A stretch of DNA of 23,161 bases from a virus: the IMG/VR virus record IMGVR_UViG_3300034418_002632, positions 1 through 23,161 of that record. One strand, 5' to 3'. Below the pieces are notes generated by a model that was not told the origin of the DNA, did not search any database, and saw only the letters and a program-made list of their open reading frames with translations. Below are positions 21,367 to 23,161 of this stretch, piece after piece; positions within the stretch are counted from its first letter, which is position 1, and every line of letters starts with the position of its first letter. Both the position numbers and the translations under genes were made by a program.

Positions 21367-21740
21367 TAACCTGTTTCCAATTGTGAATAAAAGTCTTTAC
21401 CAACTTGACTAGCGATTCTGTACGCTTCTTGTATTCTGGCTTGCTTTTCTTTACGTCTTCTAGCATGGCCCTTACGTATGTTCTCACAATGTTCTGGCGT
21501 TTTCTTTACGCCAAGTTTAGCGTCACGCATTTTTGCTTTTTGCTCATCACTTTTAGGTTTGCCCCTAAACGTTTTGTCAATGTGGTTTATAAGTTTTTTG
21601 TAGGCTTCTGGTGAATGTGGCCCAGTCCCACGTTGCCAGGGTGCACCAGGATTATGGTCGATTGGGAATCGGCGTATTACCTTTTCACCAGTGTGTGGAT
21701 CAAAGTGGTGCCAGCGTGTGTGGTTTGTTGGTTGTTTCAT
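21366..21740 (-). CDS. NUMOD3-repeat DNA-binding protein without a visible nuclease domain
   Basis: 124 aa, strongly basic. FRGKPKSDEQKAKMRDAKLG (58-77) then VKKTPEHCENIRKGHARRRK (78-97) are two adjacent repeats in the style of NUMOD3, the DNA-binding motif of GIY-YIG and HNH homing endonucleases. The N-terminus has WHHFDPHTGEKVIRRFP and GAPWQRGTGPHSPEA, common in phage NUMOD-type proteins. No GIY-YIG or HNH catalytic motif is seen, so it may be a regulator, or the remains of a homing endonuclease. It precedes the zinc-knuckle gene in one unit. Confidence 0.75.
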   Translation of the reverse strand: MKQPTNHTRWHHFDPHTGEKVIRRFPIDHNPGAPWQRGTGPHSPEAYKKLINHIDKTFRGKPKSDEQKAKMRDAKLGVKKTPEHCENIRKGHARRRKEKQARIQEAYRIASQVGKDFYSQLETG

Positions 21741-21755
21741 TTGTTTTCCTCAAAA

Positions 21756-21763
21756 ATATTTAT
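21756..21763 (-). promoter_or_regulatory. Weak late-promoter-like core ATAAATAT before NUMOD3 gene
   Basis: The core ATAAATA on the minus strand lies about 15 nt before the ATG at 21740, the same distance as at two confirmed motif sites, but the ACAATAT extension is missing. The gap 21741-21840 is otherwise AT-rich; I see only a short CACC/GGTG inverted repeat near 21815. Confidence 0.25.
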
Positions 21764-21840
21764 GCAAACAATATAATTTATTTAAAAATTAAAAATATAG
21801 ATATATATTTTTACACCGTAGGTGCCCAGGATTCATACCA

Positions 21841-22410
21841 TTATGTCCCTTTATTGTGTGTATCCTTGCCATATATTGTATTCAAACTCTGCTTAATGTT
21901 TGCCTCTGAACGTTTAATTGAGAGTTGTTTTTTCCTTACATCAATTATGTTCTTGTATACGTTTTGGATTTCTTCTTGTTCTCTCATGTAATCTTGTACA
22001 CGTTCTATGTCTTCTTCTGACATCCATTCTATAAGTTTGATTGCTTGTGGATTGTTTACATAAGTATACCAAAGTTTAATTCTAGGTTCCCATCTAGCAT
22101 TAAATTGTTTTGCTACTTCTTTGTTCTTGTAGTGTACAGATAACCATATGATGTTTTCTCCAAATGCATCTATGTATTGCTCTGGATCTAACTTAAATGT
22201 TTCTTCCTTTAACTCTTGTGCTTCTTCTATGACTTGTTGTACAGTGAGGTTTTGATGCTCATTGTTTGTATAATACCAATCATATACTTTGATCTCGTAA
22301 TGACTTGCATGTTTAATGTACTTGTCACATAGTTTGCAATAAAGATTAGTGAAATTGTTTTTGCCTTTCTTCATTGTCATTGTGTGCTTGTCGCAGGTGT
22401 GTGTGGTCAC
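21841..22410 (-). CDS. DUF5710-like protein with N-terminal zinc-site
   Basis: 189 aa with a GTG start at 22410, chosen because GGAGG lies 8 nt upstream. An internal ATG (residue 11) has no such site and would lose two metal ligands. C6-x2-H9 and C25-x2-C28 suggest a zinc ribbon. Residues 88-118 (IIWLSVHYKNKEVAKQFNAR, WEPRIKLWYTYVNN) match the DUF5710 pattern W-L-x-V...K-x-x-A-K-x-x-G/N-A-x-W-x...W-Y, found in phage and plasmid proteins, often beside nucleic-acid enzymes. The C-terminal half is a charged helix or coiled coil (about 130-175). Exact function unknown. Confidence 0.72.
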   Translation of the reverse strand: MTTHTCDKHTMTMKKGKNNFTNLYCKLCDKYIKHASHYEIKVYDWYYTNNEHQNLTVQQVIEEAQELKEETFKLDPEQYIDAFGENIIWLSVHYKNKEVAKQFNARWEPRIKLWYTYVNNPQAIKLIEWMSEEDIERVQDYMREQEEIQNVYKNIIDVRKKQLSIKRSEANIKQSLNTIYGKDTHNKGT

Positions 22411-22413
22411 GTG

Positions 22414-22734
22414 TTAGTCCTCCAGTAATTCTTTAATGATTGCTATCTTTATAATGTTGTCTAATGTTCTTTCCAATTTGTTTTCATTATAATGTTGATT
22501 AAAATGTGTATGCCTATGTGGTAGTCTATGATTATAGCGAGGCGATTGTAGTGAATATTGTCTGTTACTTGCTATCGGAACCATTGTGTTATGATTGTGA
22601 TAGTGCCTACTAAAATCATATTGTACACACAAGTTTATGTGCCTATCATGTTTCTTTACACAGATGAGTGGCTGCTGATGTGCCATGGCTTGTTGTGATG
22701 CAAGTGCAATAAGTGCTATTAAAATATATTTCAT
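22414..22734 (-). CDS. Exported histidine-rich small protein
   Basis: 106 aa. A signal peptide is clear: MKYILIALIALASQQAMA with an AxA-type site before H19. The mature part (88 aa) has eleven histidines, mostly in two clusters (SRHYHNHN at 42-49, NHRLPHRHTHFNQH at 68-81), and two cysteines (C25, C36) that could form a disulfide. The end is a helix (LERTLDNIIKIAIIKELLED). Histidine-rich secreted proteins often bind Zn, Cu or Ni, but no standard metal-binding motif fits. It would act in the periplasm or outside the cell. Expression of an exported protein from a virion-assembly region is unusual. The start follows GGGGAGG by 11 nt. Confidence 0.78.
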   Translation of the reverse strand: MKYILIALIALASQQAMAHQQPLICVKKHDRHINLCVQYDFSRHYHNHNTMVPIASNRQYSLQSPRYNHRLPHRHTHFNQHYNENKLERTLDNIIKIAIIKELLED

Positions 22735-22737
22735 TTG

Positions 22738-22953
22738 TTACAAGTCCTCCCCTATCATTTCCATTCGTTTGTCTACGATTGCTATACTATCTTCTAGTGT
22801 GGCTTTTAGATGAAATAATGCTCTGGCTTCTTCAAAAGCATTTGGTTCTTCTCCTTCTAGGTATTTGCCTTCGTTTATGTATCGAAAGCACTCTCTAATA
22901 TCATTCTCTAAACAGATTATGCCAAAGAATTGTTTCTCGTCAATATTACTCAT
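22738..22953 (-). CDS. Small acidic hypothetical protein
   Basis: 71 aa, acidic, helical (NEGKYLEGEEPNAFEEARAL, FHLKATLEDSIAIVDKRMEM). ATG overlaps the end of the previous gene by 8 nt, with AAGGAGA upstream, so the two are coupled. Two cysteines (ICLENDIRECF). No family recognised. Confidence 0.68.
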   Translation of the reverse strand: MSNIDEKQFFGIICLENDIRECFRYINEGKYLEGEEPNAFEEARALFHLKATLEDSIAIVDKRMEMIGEDL

Positions 22954-23161
22954 TAATTTTCTCCTTAGTTAATTTAATTGTTAAATCAGTGTGTTTTTTA
23001 ATCAGTTGTTCAAGAGGTAATGTGTCAATTTGTTTGTCTGTATACCACCCGTCGTGCATCCAAAAGTAATCATAATTGTTACTCTTAAGATATGATATGA
23101 TGTGTTGTGCTACTTTGTGTTCTAGTTGCTGATACACACACCATTTGTTTCTAGCAGTTAG
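22946..23161 (-). CDS. Hypothetical protein, N-terminus cut by the right window edge
   Basis: Frame is open to the edge: TARNKWCVYQQLEHKVAQHI continues into ISYLKSNNYDYFWMHDGWYT and KHTDLTIKLTKEKINE. A GTG at 23137 is the only start-like codon nearby, without a clear ribosome site, so the gene probably begins outside the window. The visible part is 71 residues, aromatic in the middle and charged at the end. No family recognised. Confidence 0.6.
   Translation of the reverse strand, partial: LTARNKWCVYQQLEHKVAQHIISYLKSNNYDYFWMHDGWYTDKQIDTLPLEQLIKKHTDLTIKLTKEKINE

Noticed and set aside
21867-21879. Another partial copy of the 13-mer (GAATACAATATAT)
   Set aside because: Lies inside the coding end of the DUF5710-like gene, lacks the TAAATA core, and has no gene start close downstream.
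1-23161. CRISPR array, IS element, tRNA or integrase
   Set aside because: No regularly spaced short repeats, no terminal inverted repeats with a transposase, no cloverleaf-like sequence and no recombinase motifs were seen.

Overview
This AT-rich window reads as part of the late (morphogenesis) region of a long-tailed dsDNA bacteriophage. It most resembles uncultured marine phages that infect AT-rich Gram-negative bacteria, but the host cannot be fixed from the sequence. Every gene I accept is on the minus strand, so the window reads right to left in transcription order. Genes are packed tightly with many 1-4 nt stop/start overlaps. I see no tRNA, integrase, IS element or CRISPR array. I see no tail sheath or T4-type baseplate wedge genes, so a siphovirus-like flexible tail is the best guess.

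Right-hand part (23161 to about 18676): a train of small accessory genes. It holds a protein fragment entering from the right edge, a small acidic protein, an exported histidine-rich protein with a signal peptide, a protein with a DUF5710-like domain, a NUMOD3-repeat protein, a zinc-knuckle-like protein, a hairpin, two tiny overlapping genes (51 and 41 aa), a sialyltransferase/DUF115-like Rossmann protein, and five small proteins in a coupled chain leading into the terminase genes.

Middle (18672 to 11820): packaging and head genes in the order TerS, TerL, an HNH homing endonuclease inserted between TerL and portal, portal, scaffold-like protein, major capsid protein, head-tail connector, tail terminator-like protein.

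Left part (11807 to 1): tail genes in a lambda-like order. These are the tail tube, a small helical protein, a G / G-T tail assembly chaperone pair with a canonical GGGAAAG minus-1 slippery heptamer abutting the G stop codon, an HK97 gp10-like protein, the tape measure protein, a small membrane protein, M-like and L-like tail-tip proteins, a GNAT acetyltransferase where lambda has its K/I genes, a J-like tip protein, two small proteins, and a large repetitive tail fibre with a YadA-head-like patch that runs off the left edge.

The most interesting non-coding signal is a 13-mer, ATAAATACAATAT, on the coding (minus) strand. It occurs exactly four times, plus 12/13 and 11/13 variants. All copies have the same orientation and lie 15-42 nt before the start of HNH, portal (tandem copies), scaffold, chaperone G and a tail gene. 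Its TATAAATA core matches the T4-type late promoter. This suggests a gp55-like late-transcription system in a phage whose visible structural genes are not T4-like.
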